From Herbaspirillum sp. 3R11 (lineage in GTDB: Bacteria > Pseudomonadota > Gammaproteobacteria > Burkholderiales > Burkholderiaceae_D): a DNA stretch of 64,000 nt. This document shows, one piece after another, positions 50,266-59,391 of this stretch; positions within the stretch are counted from its first letter, which is position 1, and each line of letters starts with the position of its first letter. The DNA lies in the NCBI RefSeq assembly GCF_004563925.1, contig NZ_SPNJ01000004.1, positions 62,001 to 126,000 of the forward strand, in the 5' to 3' direction. The notes under the pieces are model-generated. The model made no database searches, was not told the DNA's origin, and saw nothing but the letters and a program-made list of their open reading frames with translations. The translations under genes and the position numbers were made by a program.

Positions 50266-51483
50266 ATGACCCAAGCATCACATCCGCCGTCGTTCGACGC
50301 CTTGCTGGCGCGTTTCGAACCCATCTTCGCGCGCATCGCGGAAGGCAGCATAGCCCGCGAGAACGACCGCGACCTGCCGTATGAAGCCGTGCAATGGCTC
50401 AAGGACGCCGGCTTCACATCGCTGCGTGTGCCGGTCGAACATGGCGGCAGCGGCGTCACGCTGCCGCAGTTCTTCAGCCTGCTGACCCGCCTGGCGGAAG
50501 CCGAATCGAATCTGCCGCAGATCCTGCGCGTGAATGCCGGCTTTACCGAACTGCTGCTCGAGCGCAAGGACGACGACGACACGCGCCACTGGCTCGGCGT
50601 GATCGGCAAGGGCGAGACCTTCGGCGCGGCCGCCTCGGAGCGCACCGGCACCACCGGCAATTCGGTCACGGTTACGCCCGATCCGGACAAGCGCGCCGAT
50701 CACTTCCTGCTGAACGGCGAAAAATATTATTCGACCGGCACGCTGTACGCCGACTGGATCCTGGTGCGTGCGCACGACGATGAGTCTGATCTCAACGTGC
50801 TGATCAAGAGCAACACGCCCGGCGTGACGCGCGTGGACGACTGGGACGGCTTCGGCCAGCGCCTGACCGGCAGCGGCACCACGCGCTTCGACAAAGTCCT
50901 CGTGACGCAGCAGCAGATCCTCGATCGGTATCACGTCTCGCAACCGCGCCGCAACACCATCATCACCGCGTTCTACCAGACCGTGCACCTGGCCACGCTG
51001 GCCGGCATCGCGCGGGCGGTACAACGCGACGCGGTGGCGTTCACCCAGGCGCGCACGCGCACTTTCGGCGTGCCGGGAGTCTCCAGCCCGCGTGAAAATC
51101 CACTGGTGCATCGCGTGGTCGGTCGCCTTGCCAGCCTGGCGTGGTCGGCGGAACAACTGGTCAACGCCGTCGCCAGCGCCATCGACAATGTCCATCAGGC
51201 GCGCCTGGCCGGCACCGCCAAGCCCGAGGATTACATCGCGCTCGACGTGCAGACCTTCCAGGCCCAGCAGGTCGTGATCGGCCAGGTGCTGGAAGCCGCC
51301 ACGCTGCTGTTCGAAGTCGGCGGCGCTTCCGCCACCAGCGACAAACGCCGGCTTGATCGCCATTGGCGCAATGCGCGCACGCTGGCCTCGCACAATCCGG
51401 CGACGCAGCGCGAAGCCGCCATCGGCGACTACCACCTCAACGACAATCCGCCCAACGAACGCTTCGGGGTGTCTTATGCGTAA
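50266..51483 (+). CDS. Acyl-CoA dehydrogenase-like FMN/FAD monooxygenase (SfnC/DszC group)
   Basis: A 405-residue protein of the acyl-CoA dehydrogenase fold. AAASERTGTTGNSVTVTPDP near residues 125-144 and LNGEKYYSTGTLYADWILVR near 151-170 follow the pattern of flavin-dependent DszC/SfnB/SfnC oxidoreductases. The catalytic glutamate of real dehydrogenases is missing from the C-terminal part (ATREAAIG-like end instead of YEGT). These enzymes oxygenate organosulfur compounds during sulfur limitation. The following MetQ-like and MetNI genes and the LLM monooxygenase fit. GAGG lies before the ATG; a longer start at 50194 is coupled to the leader ORF. Confidence 0.85.
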   Translation: MTQASHPPSFDALLARFEPIFARIAEGSIARENDRDLPYEAVQWLKDAGFTSLRVPVEHGGSGVTLPQFFSLLTRLAEAESNLPQILRVNAGFTELLLERKDDDDTRHWLGVIGKGETFGAAASERTGTTGNSVTVTPDPDKRADHFLLNGEKYYSTGTLYADWILVRAHDDESDLNVLIKSNTPGVTRVDDWDGFGQRLTGSGTTRFDKVLVTQQQILDRYHVSQPRRNTIITAFYQTVHLATLAGIARAVQRDAVAFTQARTRTFGVPGVSSPRENPLVHRVVGRLASLAWSAEQLVNAVASAIDNVHQARLAGTAKPEDYIALDVQTFQAQQVVIGQVLEAATLLFEVGGASATSDKRRLDRHWRNARTLASHNPATQREAAIGDYHLNDNPPNERFGVSYA

Positions 51484-52306
51484 GCACACATTGCGTGGTC
51501 TGTTGGGCGCGCTCGTAGTGAGCAGCGTTGCGTTGTTCGCCGCACAAGCATCGGCCGCCCCACAAAAGCCGGAGCTGCGTGTGGGCTTCGTGCCCGGCCC
51601 TTACATCGACGAGTTCAAGGTCGGCGTGCAACCGGAGCTGGAAAAGAAAGGCTACAAGATCAAGTACTACGAATTCAGCACCGGTCTTGAGGCCAACAGC
51701 GCGGTCTTCAAGGGCGACATTGATGCCAACGTGATGCAGCACTCGGTGTTCCTGAAGTCGTACAACGAGCGCAACAAGACCGACCTGGTCGGCATCGTGC
51801 AAGTGCCGACGCCGCCGATGGGCCTGTATTCGAAGAAGCACCGCAGTCTCGACGGCATCAAGAAGGGCTTCACCGTCGCCGTGCCGAACGACCCGGTCAA
51901 TCTGCAACGCGCGCTGTGGATCTTGCAACGCCTGGGCTGGATCAGGATCAAGGAAAACGCCAATCCGGTCGACGTCACCGAACTCGACGTGGTCGAGAAC
52001 AAGGTCGGCCTGAAACTGGTGCTGCTGGAAAACGCCCAGGGTCCGCGCGCGCTGGACGATGCCGACTTCGCCGCAATCCAGGGCAACTTCGCCATCTTCG
52101 CCAAGCTCAAGCTATCGGAGGCATTCATCCTGGAAGACATGACGCCGGCCTACATCAACGTGCTGGCGGTCAAGAAGACCAGGCAGACCGACCAATATGC
52201 GCGCGACATCGTCGAGGCCTATCGCTCCGACACATTCCAGAACGCGATCCGCGCCGATCGCTTCTATGACGGCTTCCGCCTGCCCGATTATTTCAAGACC
52301 AGATAA
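51476..52306 (+). CDS. MetQ/NlpA family substrate-binding protein, copy 1
   Basis: A 276-residue protein with signal peptide MRKHTLRGLLGALVVSSVAL ending ASAA, without a lipobox. The mature part carries the MetQ/NlpA pattern DIDANVMQHSVFLKSYNERN near residues 79-98 and VAVPNDPVNLQRALWILQRL near 134-153. It overlaps the previous stop codon by 8 bp. It should bind methionine or another organosulfur or amino acid ligand in the periplasm for MetNI-type transport. Confidence 0.9.
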   Translation: MRKHTLRGLLGALVVSSVALFAAQASAAPQKPELRVGFVPGPYIDEFKVGVQPELEKKGYKIKYYEFSTGLEANSAVFKGDIDANVMQHSVFLKSYNERNKTDLVGIVQVPTPPMGLYSKKHRSLDGIKKGFTVAVPNDPVNLQRALWILQRLGWIRIKENANPVDVTELDVVENKVGLKLVLLENAQGPRALDDADFAAIQGNFAIFAKLKLSEAFILEDMTPAYINVLAVKKTRQTDQYARDIVEAYRSDTFQNAIRADRFYDGFRLPDYFKTR

Positions 52307-52368
52307 GCCCTGCCTGCATCACTGCTCCGCATCACCACCCTACCCATAAAAACATCAGAGGAACCAGC

Positions 52369-53187
52369 ATGAACCTGTCCTATCGATTCCGCGTGCACGC
52401 CATCGTCGTCGCCGCACTGATCTCCGTCATGGGCCTCGCCCAAGTCCAGGCGGCCGACAAGACCCTGCGCGTCGGCGTGCGCGGCGGCACCGACGAACAG
52501 ATCTGGGAAGTCGTCACCAAGGTCGCCAAGAAGAACGGCCTGAACGTCGAAGCGGTCGTCATCTCGGGCGCAGCCAGCCCGAACGAAGCGCTCAACAACG
52601 GCGACCTCGACGCCAACTCGTTCCAGCACATCCCTTTCCTGCGCGACCAGATCAAGCAACGCGGCTACAAGCTGAGCGTGGTCGGCAACACCTACATTTC
52701 GCCGATCGCGTTCTATTCGAAGAAGTACAAATCGATCAAGGATCTGCCTGACGGCGCCAAGGTCGCCATCCCCAACGATCCGAGCAACCAGACGCGCGCA
52801 CTGGTGGTGCTGCGCGACGCCGGCCTGATCACACTGCGCGACGGCTTCGATCCGTTCACCGGCACGGTGTCGCTGAACGACATCACGGCCTACAAGAAGA
52901 AGATCTCGCTGACCGAAGCCGCCTCGGTGGTGCTGGCGCGCTCGCTGGAAGACGTCGACACGGCCGCCATCGTCAACACCTTCGCCTACCAGGCCGGCCT
53001 GATCGCCACGCGTGACGGCATCGCCGTCGAGAAGCGCGAGAACAATCCCTACGTCAACATCATCGTGGTGCGCGAGCAGGACAAGAACGCCGCGTGGGTC
53101 GCGCCGCTGGTGAAGGCCTACCAATCGGAAGAAGTGCGTCAGTTCATCCAGAAGCAGTACGGCGGCTCGGTGGTGCCGGTATTTTGA
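52369..53187 (+). CDS. MetQ/NlpA family substrate-binding protein, copy 2
   Basis: A 272-residue protein with signal segment YRFRVHAIVVAALISVMGLA and cleavage at VQAAD. GDLDANSFQHIPFLRDQIKQ near residues 81-100 and VAIPNDPSNQTRALVVLRDA near 132-151 match NlpA proteins. It is clearly diverged from copy 1, so the operon encodes two binding proteins for one transporter, perhaps widening substrate range. AGGA precedes the ATG. The MetN-type ATPase begins at its stop. Confidence 0.92.
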   Translation: MNLSYRFRVHAIVVAALISVMGLAQVQAADKTLRVGVRGGTDEQIWEVVTKVAKKNGLNVEAVVISGAASPNEALNNGDLDANSFQHIPFLRDQIKQRGYKLSVVGNTYISPIAFYSKKYKSIKDLPDGAKVAIPNDPSNQTRALVVLRDAGLITLRDGFDPFTGTVSLNDITAYKKKISLTEAASVVLARSLEDVDTAAIVNTFAYQAGLIATRDGIAVEKRENNPYVNIIVVREQDKNAAWVAPLVKAYQSEEVRQFIQKQYGGSVVPVF

Positions 53188-54356
53188 GTATCGCAGCATT
53201 GACCGACGTTGGCGCTGAGGCGGGACAGCCGGCGCCGGCGACGGTGGCGTCAGCAGTACCGCTGCCGTCGCCTGCTGCGACAGTAGCCGGCGACGTGCAT
53301 CTGAGTTTTTCCAAGGTTTCCAAACAATATCCGGCACCGAGCGGCATCGTGCACGCGCTGCGCGAGGTCTCGTTCACGGTCGCGCGCGGAGAGATCTTCG
53401 GCATCATCGGCCGCAGCGGCGCCGGCAAGTCGACCTTGCTGCGCACCATCAATGCGCTGGAGCTGCCCGACGCGGGCGGCATCGCCATCGACGGCTTGCA
53501 GGTCGGCGGACTCGATGAAGACGGGCTGGTGCACCTGCGTCGCCGCGTCGGCATGATCTTCCAGCATTTCAACCTGTTGTCGGCCAAGACCGTACGCGAC
53601 AACGTCGGCCTGCCGCTACGCGTGGCGGGCGTCAAACCGGATGTGGTTCGCAAGCGCGTCGATGCTCTGCTTGAACTGGTCGGCCTGAGCGACAAGGCCG
53701 AGGTGTATCCGGCCAAACTCTCGGGCGGGCAGAAACAACGCGTCGGCATTGCCCGCGCACTGGTGCACGATCCGGAAATCCTATTGTGCGATGAAGCGAC
53801 GTCGGCGCTCGACCCCGAGTCGACACAGTCCATCCTGGCCTTGCTGCGCGACGTCAGCAGCAAGATGGATCTGACGGTGGTGCTGATCACGCACGACATG
53901 GCGGTGATCCGCGAAATCTGCGACCGCGTGCTGGTGCTCGACCATGGCCAGGCGGTTGAACAAGGTGAAGTGTGGCGCGTGTTCGGCGATCCGCAGGCGC
54001 CTGCCACGCGCGCGCTGTTGCGTCCGCTGCAGCATGGCTTGCCGGCCGACCTGGCGGCGCAACTGGTGGATGATCTCGACGGCAGGCCCGGCAATGCGCT
54101 GCTCAGCCTGCGCTTCAACGGCGCCGCGCAACCGCACGGCGTCAGCCTGCAACAACTGGCTCTGCTCGGTCCCGACGCCACGCTGATCCATGGCGGTCTC
54201 GACCGCATCCGCGGCCATGCGCAGGGCAGCCTGCTGGTGTCGTTACCGGCGTCGTCGTGGCAATCAATAAAAGCAAGCGGCGCATTCGGAGGATCCAACC
54301 ACGGCCACGGCGCTGATTTCATCGAGGTTCTAGGTTATGTCCCTGCCACCGCTTAA
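53184..54356 (+). CDS. metN: Methionine-type ABC transporter ATP-binding protein (MetN-like)
   Basis: A MetN-like ATPase of up to 390 residues. Walker A GIIGRSGAGKSTLLR is near 72-86, the signature LSGGQKQRVGIARAL near 178 and Walker B ILLCDEATSALDPEST near 199-214. A C-terminal NIL regulatory domain (about 285-385) should sense cytoplasmic substrate. The first 35 residues, rich in Ala, Pro and Val, are an extension not found in usual MetN (about 343 residues). The TTG at 53184 overlaps the binding-protein stop; no ATG exists nearby. The start is uncertain. Confidence 0.9.
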   Translation: MSIAALTDVGAEAGQPAPATVASAVPLPSPAATVAGDVHLSFSKVSKQYPAPSGIVHALREVSFTVARGEIFGIIGRSGAGKSTLLRTINALELPDAGGIAIDGLQVGGLDEDGLVHLRRRVGMIFQHFNLLSAKTVRDNVGLPLRVAGVKPDVVRKRVDALLELVGLSDKAEVYPAKLSGGQKQRVGIARALVHDPEILLCDEATSALDPESTQSILALLRDVSSKMDLTVVLITHDMAVIREICDRVLVLDHGQAVEQGEVWRVFGDPQAPATRALLRPLQHGLPADLAAQLVDDLDGRPGNALLSLRFNGAAQPHGVSLQQLALLGPDATLIHGGLDRIRGHAQGSLLVSLPASSWQSIKASGAFGGSNHGHGADFIEVLGYVPATA

Positions 54357-54993
54357 CAAATACTTTCAGGCTTTCTTTGAAACCTTGCTGATGGTGAGCG
54401 CCTCGGCGCTGATCGCCATCGGCCTGGGCCTGCTGCTGGCGATCGTGCTGACGGTGACCGCCAAAAGCAGTCTGTATCCGAAGCCGCGCCTGCATCGCGG
54501 GTTGTCCGTGACGGTCAACATCTTCCGCGCGGTGCCGTTCATCATCATGCTGGTGGCGTTGTTGCCGGTGACCCGCTTCCTGGTGGGCACCACGCTCGGC
54601 ACCTGGGCGGCGGTGGTGCCGCTGACGGTCAACCTGATTCCGTTCTATGCGCGCATTGCGCAGGTCAGCCTCAACGACGTCGATCCCGGTCTGGTGGAGG
54701 CGGCGCGCGCGATGGGTTGCCGGCGCCGCCACATCATTCGCCACGTGCTGCTGCCGGAAGCCTTGCCCGGCATCGTCGGCGGCATGACGGTCAGCGTGAT
54801 CGCCATGATCAACGCCTCCGCCATGGCCGGCGCAGTCGGCGCCGGCGGCCTGGGCGACCTGGCGATTCGTTACGGTTATGAGCGCTATGAAACGCGGGTG
54901 ATGTTTGAAGTCATCGTGATCCTGATCGCACTGGTGTCCGTCATCCAGCTGGTGGGCGAGCGCGTGTCACGCCGCTTCGACCACCGCCATTGA
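54337..54993 (+). CDS. metI: Methionine-type ABC transporter permease (MetI-like)
   Basis: A 218-residue permease with about five helices. The coupling loop reads VEAARAMGCRRRHIIRHVLL near residues 118-137, followed by PEALPGIVGGMTVSVIAMIN, typical of MetI. It overlaps the MetN 3' end by 20 bp, and MetN and MetI form the importer core. It completes the plus-strand unit that starts at 50266. The next gene faces it with a 12-bp gap. Confidence 0.94.
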   Translation: MSLPPLNKYFQAFFETLLMVSASALIAIGLGLLLAIVLTVTAKSSLYPKPRLHRGLSVTVNIFRAVPFIIMLVALLPVTRFLVGTTLGTWAAVVPLTVNLIPFYARIAQVSLNDVDPGLVEAARAMGCRRRHIIRHVLLPEALPGIVGGMTVSVIAMINASAMAGAVGAGGLGDLAIRYGYERYETRVMFEVIVILIALVSVIQLVGERVSRRFDHRH

Positions 54994-55005
54994 TTAAGCA
55001 GCTGG

Positions 55006-56355
55006 TCAGGCAGCGTCGGCGATGCTCTTGCGTCCGCCCGGACGCGCCAGCCCCAGATGTTCACGCAGGGTTGTTCCCTCATAGTCGCGGCGGAAGATGC
55101 CGCGTTTTTGCAGGATAGGTACGACGCCGTCGGTGAAGTCCTGCAAGCCGCTCGGCAGCGCATCCGGCATCAGGTTGAAGCCGTCGGCCGCGCCGCCCTT
55201 GAACCAGTGCTCGATGTCGTCGGCGATCTGTTCCGGCGTGCCGACCACCACGCGGTGACCGCCGCCGCCCGCCAATGCATACACCAGCTGGCGCGCGGTG
55301 TAGCCGTGCTGCCGCGCCTGCGCCAGCGTGGCGTTGAAGAAGGTGTGATTGCCGTTGCCGTTATTGGGCAGGGCGATGTCGTCGGGCAGGCGCTCATCAA
55401 GCTTGATGCGTTCCGGCGCCACGCCGAGGATGCCGGCCAGGCGATTGATGTTGTAGCTCCACGGGATCATGTCGATCAGCTCGTCGCGCCGGCGGATCGC
55501 GTCGGCCTCGGTGGCGCCGATGATGGTGGTCAGTCCGGCCAGGACCTTGACCGCATGCGGACCGCGTCCATAGGCCGCTGCGCGTGCATTGAGCTCGCGT
55601 CCGTAAGCCAGCGATTCCTCGAACGACTGCGACGCCGAGAACACTGCCTCGGCATGGCGCGCCGCGAGATCGCGGCCGTCGGCGGAACCGCCCGCCTGCA
55701 CCAGCACCGGATGGCCTTGCGGCGTGCGCGGCAGGTTGAGCGGACCGTGTACGGAAAAATGCGTGCCGCGATGCGCGATCGGCTGCACCTTGGCGGTGTC
55801 GATGAAACGGCCGCCGACCTTGTCGCCGATCACCGCGTCGTCTTCCCAGCTGTCCCACAAGGCCTTGACCACGTCGGTGAACTCGGCCGCGCGCGCATAG
55901 CGCTCAGCGTGGTTCGGCACGGCGTCGCGGCCGAAGTTGCGCGCCGAGCCGAGATCGGCGGTGGTGACCACGTTCCATCCCGCACGGCCCTTGCTGACAT
56001 GGTCCAGCGTGGCGAAGCGGCGCGCGATGTTGTACGGCTCGTTGTAGCTGGTCGAGGCCGTGCCGATCACGCCGATGTGAGTGGTCGCCGCAGCCACGCT
56101 GGCCAGCAGCACGGTCGGCTCCAGCGCAGTGATAGGACGGAAATCGATCTGCTCGATGATGGCGGCGTTGTCGGCCAGGAAGACCGCATCGAACTTTGCA
56201 GCTTCGGCGATCTGCGCCACGCGGATGTAATGGCCGACGTCGACGAAGGCATGCGGATCGGCGTCGGGCAGGCGCCAGGCCGAGGGCACGAAACCGGAAT
56301 GCAGGACGTTGATGTTGAGATGCAGCTGGCGCGGGCGCACGGATGTGTCGCTCAT
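55006..56355 (-). CDS. LLM class flavin-dependent monooxygenase (NtaA/SnaA/DszA family)
   Basis: A 449-residue bacterial luciferase-like TIM-barrel monooxygenase. Typical phrases are HLNINVLHSGFVPSAWRLPD at the N-terminus, VSKGRAGWNVVTTADLGSAR near residues 120-139 and QAGGSADGRDLAARHAEAVF near 220-239. It uses reduced FMN from a separate reductase to cleave C-S or C-N bonds in organosulfur compounds or chelators. It converges on the MetNI operon with 12 bp between stops; DUF3088 lies upstream on the same strand. The context supports an organosulfur substrate. Confidence 0.92.
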   Translation of the reverse strand: MSDTSVRPRQLHLNINVLHSGFVPSAWRLPDADPHAFVDVGHYIRVAQIAEAAKFDAVFLADNAAIIEQIDFRPITALEPTVLLASVAAATTHIGVIGTASTSYNEPYNIARRFATLDHVSKGRAGWNVVTTADLGSARNFGRDAVPNHAERYARAAEFTDVVKALWDSWEDDAVIGDKVGGRFIDTAKVQPIAHRGTHFSVHGPLNLPRTPQGHPVLVQAGGSADGRDLAARHAEAVFSASQSFEESLAYGRELNARAAAYGRGPHAVKVLAGLTTIIGATEADAIRRRDELIDMIPWSYNINRLAGILGVAPERIKLDERLPDDIALPNNGNGNHTFFNATLAQARQHGYTARQLVYALAGGGGHRVVVGTPEQIADDIEHWFKGGAADGFNLMPDALPSGLQDFTDGVVPILQKRGIFRRDYEGTTLREHLGLARPGGRKSIADAA

Positions 56356-56433
56356 GGAAGACTCCGGTCGGGAAGGGAGAGGCGGATCAGGTCGGAAGCG
56401 CCCGCGCCTTCATCGGCGCGGACCGATGGTGCA

Positions 56434-56787
56434 TCAATGCACCTTGAAGAAGCCGTGGCGCTCGGCCAGCAAGTCGAGGATGCGGCGCGTGTCGGTGACG
56501 AAGCGCTTGTCGCCGAGCTGCTGTACGTGCGCGCTATCGGCCGGCAGCGCGTGCTCGTCGCCGAGGATCAGCACCGGCAGGCTCTGATGGTCGGCGTCGA
56601 GCGCCGCGACCACCTTCTGGCGCGGCCTGGCGAACGGCAGGCGCTCGATGTCGAGGCGTCCGGCGTGTTCCGGATCGCCGGCCAGCAGGCCTTCGATAGC
56701 CGCGCCGTCGGGGCAGATGAAACGTTCACCGGGATGGTTCGGGTCGGTGAATCCGGCTTCCAGCAACAACAGCAAATCGCGGCTCAT
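56434..56787 (-). CDS. DUF3088 domain-containing protein
   Basis: A 117-residue protein reading MSRDLLLLLEAGFTDPNHPG followed by ERFICPDGAAIEGLLAGDPE, a good match to DUF3088, a thioredoxin-like family with R-x-x-C-P early and a D-T-R-x-I-L-x-x-L-A-x-x-H-G end (here DTRRILDLLAERHGF). The family is uncharacterised. It precedes the LLM monooxygenase on the same strand and may be co-transcribed (gap 78 bp). The start at 56787 is the only one giving the family N-terminus. Confidence 0.85.
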   Translation of the reverse strand: MSRDLLLLLEAGFTDPNHPGERFICPDGAAIEGLLAGDPEHAGRLDIERLPFARPRQKVVAALDADHQSLPVLILGDEHALPADSAHVQQLGDKRFVTDTRRILDLLAERHGFFKVH

Positions 56788-56940
56788 GGCGCACTCCACA
56801 AAGAGAAAATCAATCGTTGATTCTCTTGCGCGCGCCACGCCGCCGCCACGAATATATCCGCATATTCATATACCGCGTGCAGTCTTGGATGGCCCTGGCG
56901 TCAGCGGGTCCGAAGATGAATTTGAAAGCAAGAACTCGTA

Positions 56941-56986
56941 TTGCGCCGAGGGACAATTTTGGAATATACTGGATTTATGTACAGTA
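56941..56986 (+). promoter_or_regulatory. LexA-type SOS box over promoter and start codon
   Basis: TACTGGATTTATGTACAGTA (56967-56986) matches the SOS consensus TACTGTATATATATACAGTA at 17 of 20 positions, including the CTG-N10-CAG core. A promoter fits: -35 TTGCGC (56941-56946), 18-bp spacer, -10 TATACT (56965-56970). The start point would fall at about 56977, which is the ATG of the next gene, so the mRNA may be leaderless. Confidence 0.75.
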
Positions 56987-57381
56987 TAATTCGACAATTA
57001 AGACATGAAGGAATCCGCCGCACCGAGGCGGAAGTGGCTGCCGACGCCGGTTTCGCCGGCATCGTGACGATGAGCATGGCCGGCACCACGCGCCAGATGA
57101 CGCTGAGCGCGCCCGAAGGTGCGGACAATGCGGAAGGAGCGACGGTATTGTTGCTGTCGCCGCTGTATGAACCGCAATTGCTGAGCATGCATGCCGACGG
57201 CATGATCGTGCGCGGCTGGCAGCGCGTTCTGAGGGTATCCAATGAGCGCACCGGCAACAACACGCCGGGTGCGACCTATCTGCAGGAGTGGGTGCTGACG
57301 CTGGTGGCCCAGCGGCCGGCCAACATGCGCGAACTGAACACCGTGATGGCGACGCCCTTGCAACTGGTGCAGGGCAATTGA
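56977..57381 (+). CDS. Hypothetical protein, predicted SOS-regulated
   Basis: A 134-residue protein reading MYSIIRQLRHEGIRRTEAEV, then a beta-rich middle (TRQMTLSAPEG, ATVLLLSPLYEPQLLSMHAD) and a basic tail. There is no signal peptide or membrane helix. I recognise no domain. The ATG lies inside a strong SOS box, and no Shine-Dalgarno is present. It is convergent with the amidohydrolase gene with a 19-bp gap. Its job may be in DNA damage response, but only the operator points to that. Confidence 0.7.
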   Translation: MYSIIRQLRHEGIRRTEAEVAADAGFAGIVTMSMAGTTRQMTLSAPEGADNAEGATVLLLSPLYEPQLLSMHADGMIVRGWQRVLRVSNERTGNNTPGATYLQEWVLTLVAQRPANMRELNTVMATPLQLVQGN

Positions 57382-57400
57382 AAAATATTCGTCCGAGCTG

Positions 57401-58285
57401 TCAGACCTTGATGCCGTAACAACGCGCCGCCGTTCCACCCCACAAGGCGTCCTGCTCGTCTTTGCTCAAGTTGCTCGTCGCCCAGTCGGCAACCAGATCC
57501 GCTACCTTGTCATAAGAGTCCGCCAGCAAACACACCGGCCAGTCCGAACCGAACATCAGGCGCTGCGGACCGAAGGCTTCCAGCGCGGTATCGAGACAGA
57601 TGCGGATGTGCTGGTAGTCGGCCGGCTGCAGGCCGTTGTTCCAGTCGGCTTCGGTGACCAGCCCCGACAGCTTGCAGACCACGTGCGGCAATTCACCCAG
57701 CGCCAGCAATTCCTTTTCCCAGCGCCACAGGGCGTCGTCGCTTTTGCCGCCGTTTTTGCCAAACTCGCGCAGCGCCGGCTTGCCAAGATGATCCAGCACC
57801 AGCCAGTGCTTGTCATGGCGCGCGCAGAATGCCTGCGTGTCGGCCAGTTGGCGCTCAAACACCAACACGTCGTAGACGTAGTCGCGCTCCTGCAGCAGCG
57901 CCACGCCGCGATTGAAATCGGCATGCTCCAGGAAGGCGCGCGCGTCGGCTTCGTCCTGCACCTGATGACGGAAACCCAGCAGCTTGTCGCCGCCATGCCA
58001 TTCATCGAGGCGCTCGCCGAGATCGGGTACGGCGAGGTTTTCCCAGCCGACCACGCCGGCGATGAAATCATTCTCCTGCGCCAGTCCCAGTAGGAAGCGC
58101 GTCTCGTCGCGTCCCGAACGCGCCTGCACGGCAATCGAGGCATCCAGCTGGTGTACGCGCAACAGCGGCAACAAATCGGTCGGCAGCTTGTCCTGCGCCA
58201 GCACGTCCATGCCGGCGCCTATCCATGGGTAATCTTCAGCGCGATAGCGCCAGAAATGTTGATGTGCATCGATGCGCATGGTCAT
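57401..58285 (-). CDS. Amidohydrolase family, probable L-fuconolactonase
   Basis: A 294-residue amidohydrolase (COG3618) with the metal-binding H-x-H in IDAHQHFWRYRAEDYPW near residues 5-21, a mid-barrel HLGKPALREFG near 174-184 and the catalytic aspartate in LMFGSDWPVCLL near 244-255. COG3618 includes L-fucono-1,5-lactonase and L-rhamnono-lactonase. It is the last gene of a sugar operon containing a sugar importer, a mutarotase, an SDR and an L-fuconate-dehydratase-like enzyme, so hydrolysis of L-fuconolactone to L-fuconate is the likely step. Confidence 0.87.
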   Translation of the reverse strand: MTMRIDAHQHFWRYRAEDYPWIGAGMDVLAQDKLPTDLLPLLRVHQLDASIAVQARSGRDETRFLLGLAQENDFIAGVVGWENLAVPDLGERLDEWHGGDKLLGFRHQVQDEADARAFLEHADFNRGVALLQERDYVYDVLVFERQLADTQAFCARHDKHWLVLDHLGKPALREFGKNGGKSDDALWRWEKELLALGELPHVVCKLSGLVTEADWNNGLQPADYQHIRICLDTALEAFGPQRLMFGSDWPVCLLADSYDKVADLVADWATSNLSKDEQDALWGGTAARCYGIKV

Positions 58286-58389
58286 GGTCTGATCAAATTA
58301 AAAATTGAAAATATCAAATGAGAATGCCGGCGCATCCGCTTGGTGCGAATGCCGCCGGCATCGGATCCTCAGATCAAATGATCAGGCGA

Positions 58390-59331
58390 TCAGTCGTACA
58401 GCACTGCCGCGATCTTCGGATCGGCGATGTTGCTCTTGTCGTACCAGTAGAAACCGGTGTCGATGATCTTCGGCAGCTTCTCGCCCTTGAGCGCCTTGAC
58501 TGCCGCTTCGACAGTCTTGTAGCCGATGCCGACCGGATTTTGTGTGATCGCGCCTGCCATCTGGCCGTCGCGGATCGCATCCTTCTGCTGCTTGCCGGAG
58601 TCGAAACCGATGATGACGACCTTGCGCTTCATTTCCTTGGCGCCGTTCAGCACGCCGATGGCCGAACCCTCATTGGTGCCGAAGGCGCCCTTGAGTTTAG
58701 GATAGGCCTGCAGGATGGACTTGGTGACTTCGGTCGACTTCAGCTGATCGCCGGCGCCGTACTGGATGCTGACGATCTTGATCTTCGGATAGGCCGACTT
58801 GATGCGATCGACGAAGCCATCGCGGCGGTCGATGCCGGTGCGGCTGGTCTGGTCATGCGCGACCACGGCGACTTCGCCTTCCTTGCCGATCAGTTCGGCC
58901 ATCTTGTCGGCGGCCATTGCAGCGGCGGCCTTGTTGTCGGTGGTGGCAGTGGTGACCGGAATGTCGCTGTCGACGCCCGAGTCAAATGCGACCACCGGAA
59001 TCTTTGCGGCTTGCGCCTTCTTCAGCAACGGCAGCGCGGCCTTGCTGTCGAGCGCGGCGAAGCCGATCGCCTGCGGCTTCTTGGCCAGTGCGGCGGACAG
59101 CATGTCGATCTGCTTGTCGACCATGGCTTCGGTTTCCGGACCTTCGAAGGTCACCTTGACCTTGTAGTCGGTCGCTGCCTGGTTGGCGCCGGCCTTCACG
59201 GCTTGCCAGAACTGATGCTGGAAGCCTTTCGAGATCAGTGGAATATAAACTTCCTGTGCTTGTGCAATACCGCTTGCGCCGAACGCGAAGCTGAGGCCGA
59301 GGGCAATGTTGAGGGCTCTTCTCTTTATCAT
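58390..59331 (-). CDS. Sugar ABC transporter substrate-binding protein (RbsB-like)
   Basis: A 313-residue periplasmic binding protein. The signal peptide is RRALNIALGLSFAFGASGIA, cleaved after AQA. The mature part starts VYIPLISKGFQHQFWQAVKA and carries DSGVDSDIPVTTATTDNKAA near 118-137, a Peripla_BP_4 (ribose/galactose-binding) pattern. AAGGAG lies 8 nt before the ATG. It delivers a sugar, probably L-fucose, to the permease and ATPase just upstream in the operon. Confidence 0.93.
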   Translation of the reverse strand: MIKRRALNIALGLSFAFGASGIAQAQEVYIPLISKGFQHQFWQAVKAGANQAATDYKVKVTFEGPETEAMVDKQIDMLSAALAKKPQAIGFAALDSKAALPLLKKAQAAKIPVVAFDSGVDSDIPVTTATTDNKAAAAMAADKMAELIGKEGEVAVVAHDQTSRTGIDRRDGFVDRIKSAYPKIKIVSIQYGAGDQLKSTEVTKSILQAYPKLKGAFGTNEGSAIGVLNGAKEMKRKVVIIGFDSGKQQKDAIRDGQMAGAITQNPVGIGYKTVEAAVKALKGEKLPKIIDTGFYWYDKSNIADPKIAAVLYD

Positions 59332-59391
59332 TTTTAAGTCTCCTTGATGAATGTAAAACAGCGGGGGTGCAGCGATTTCCTTGCTTGATTT

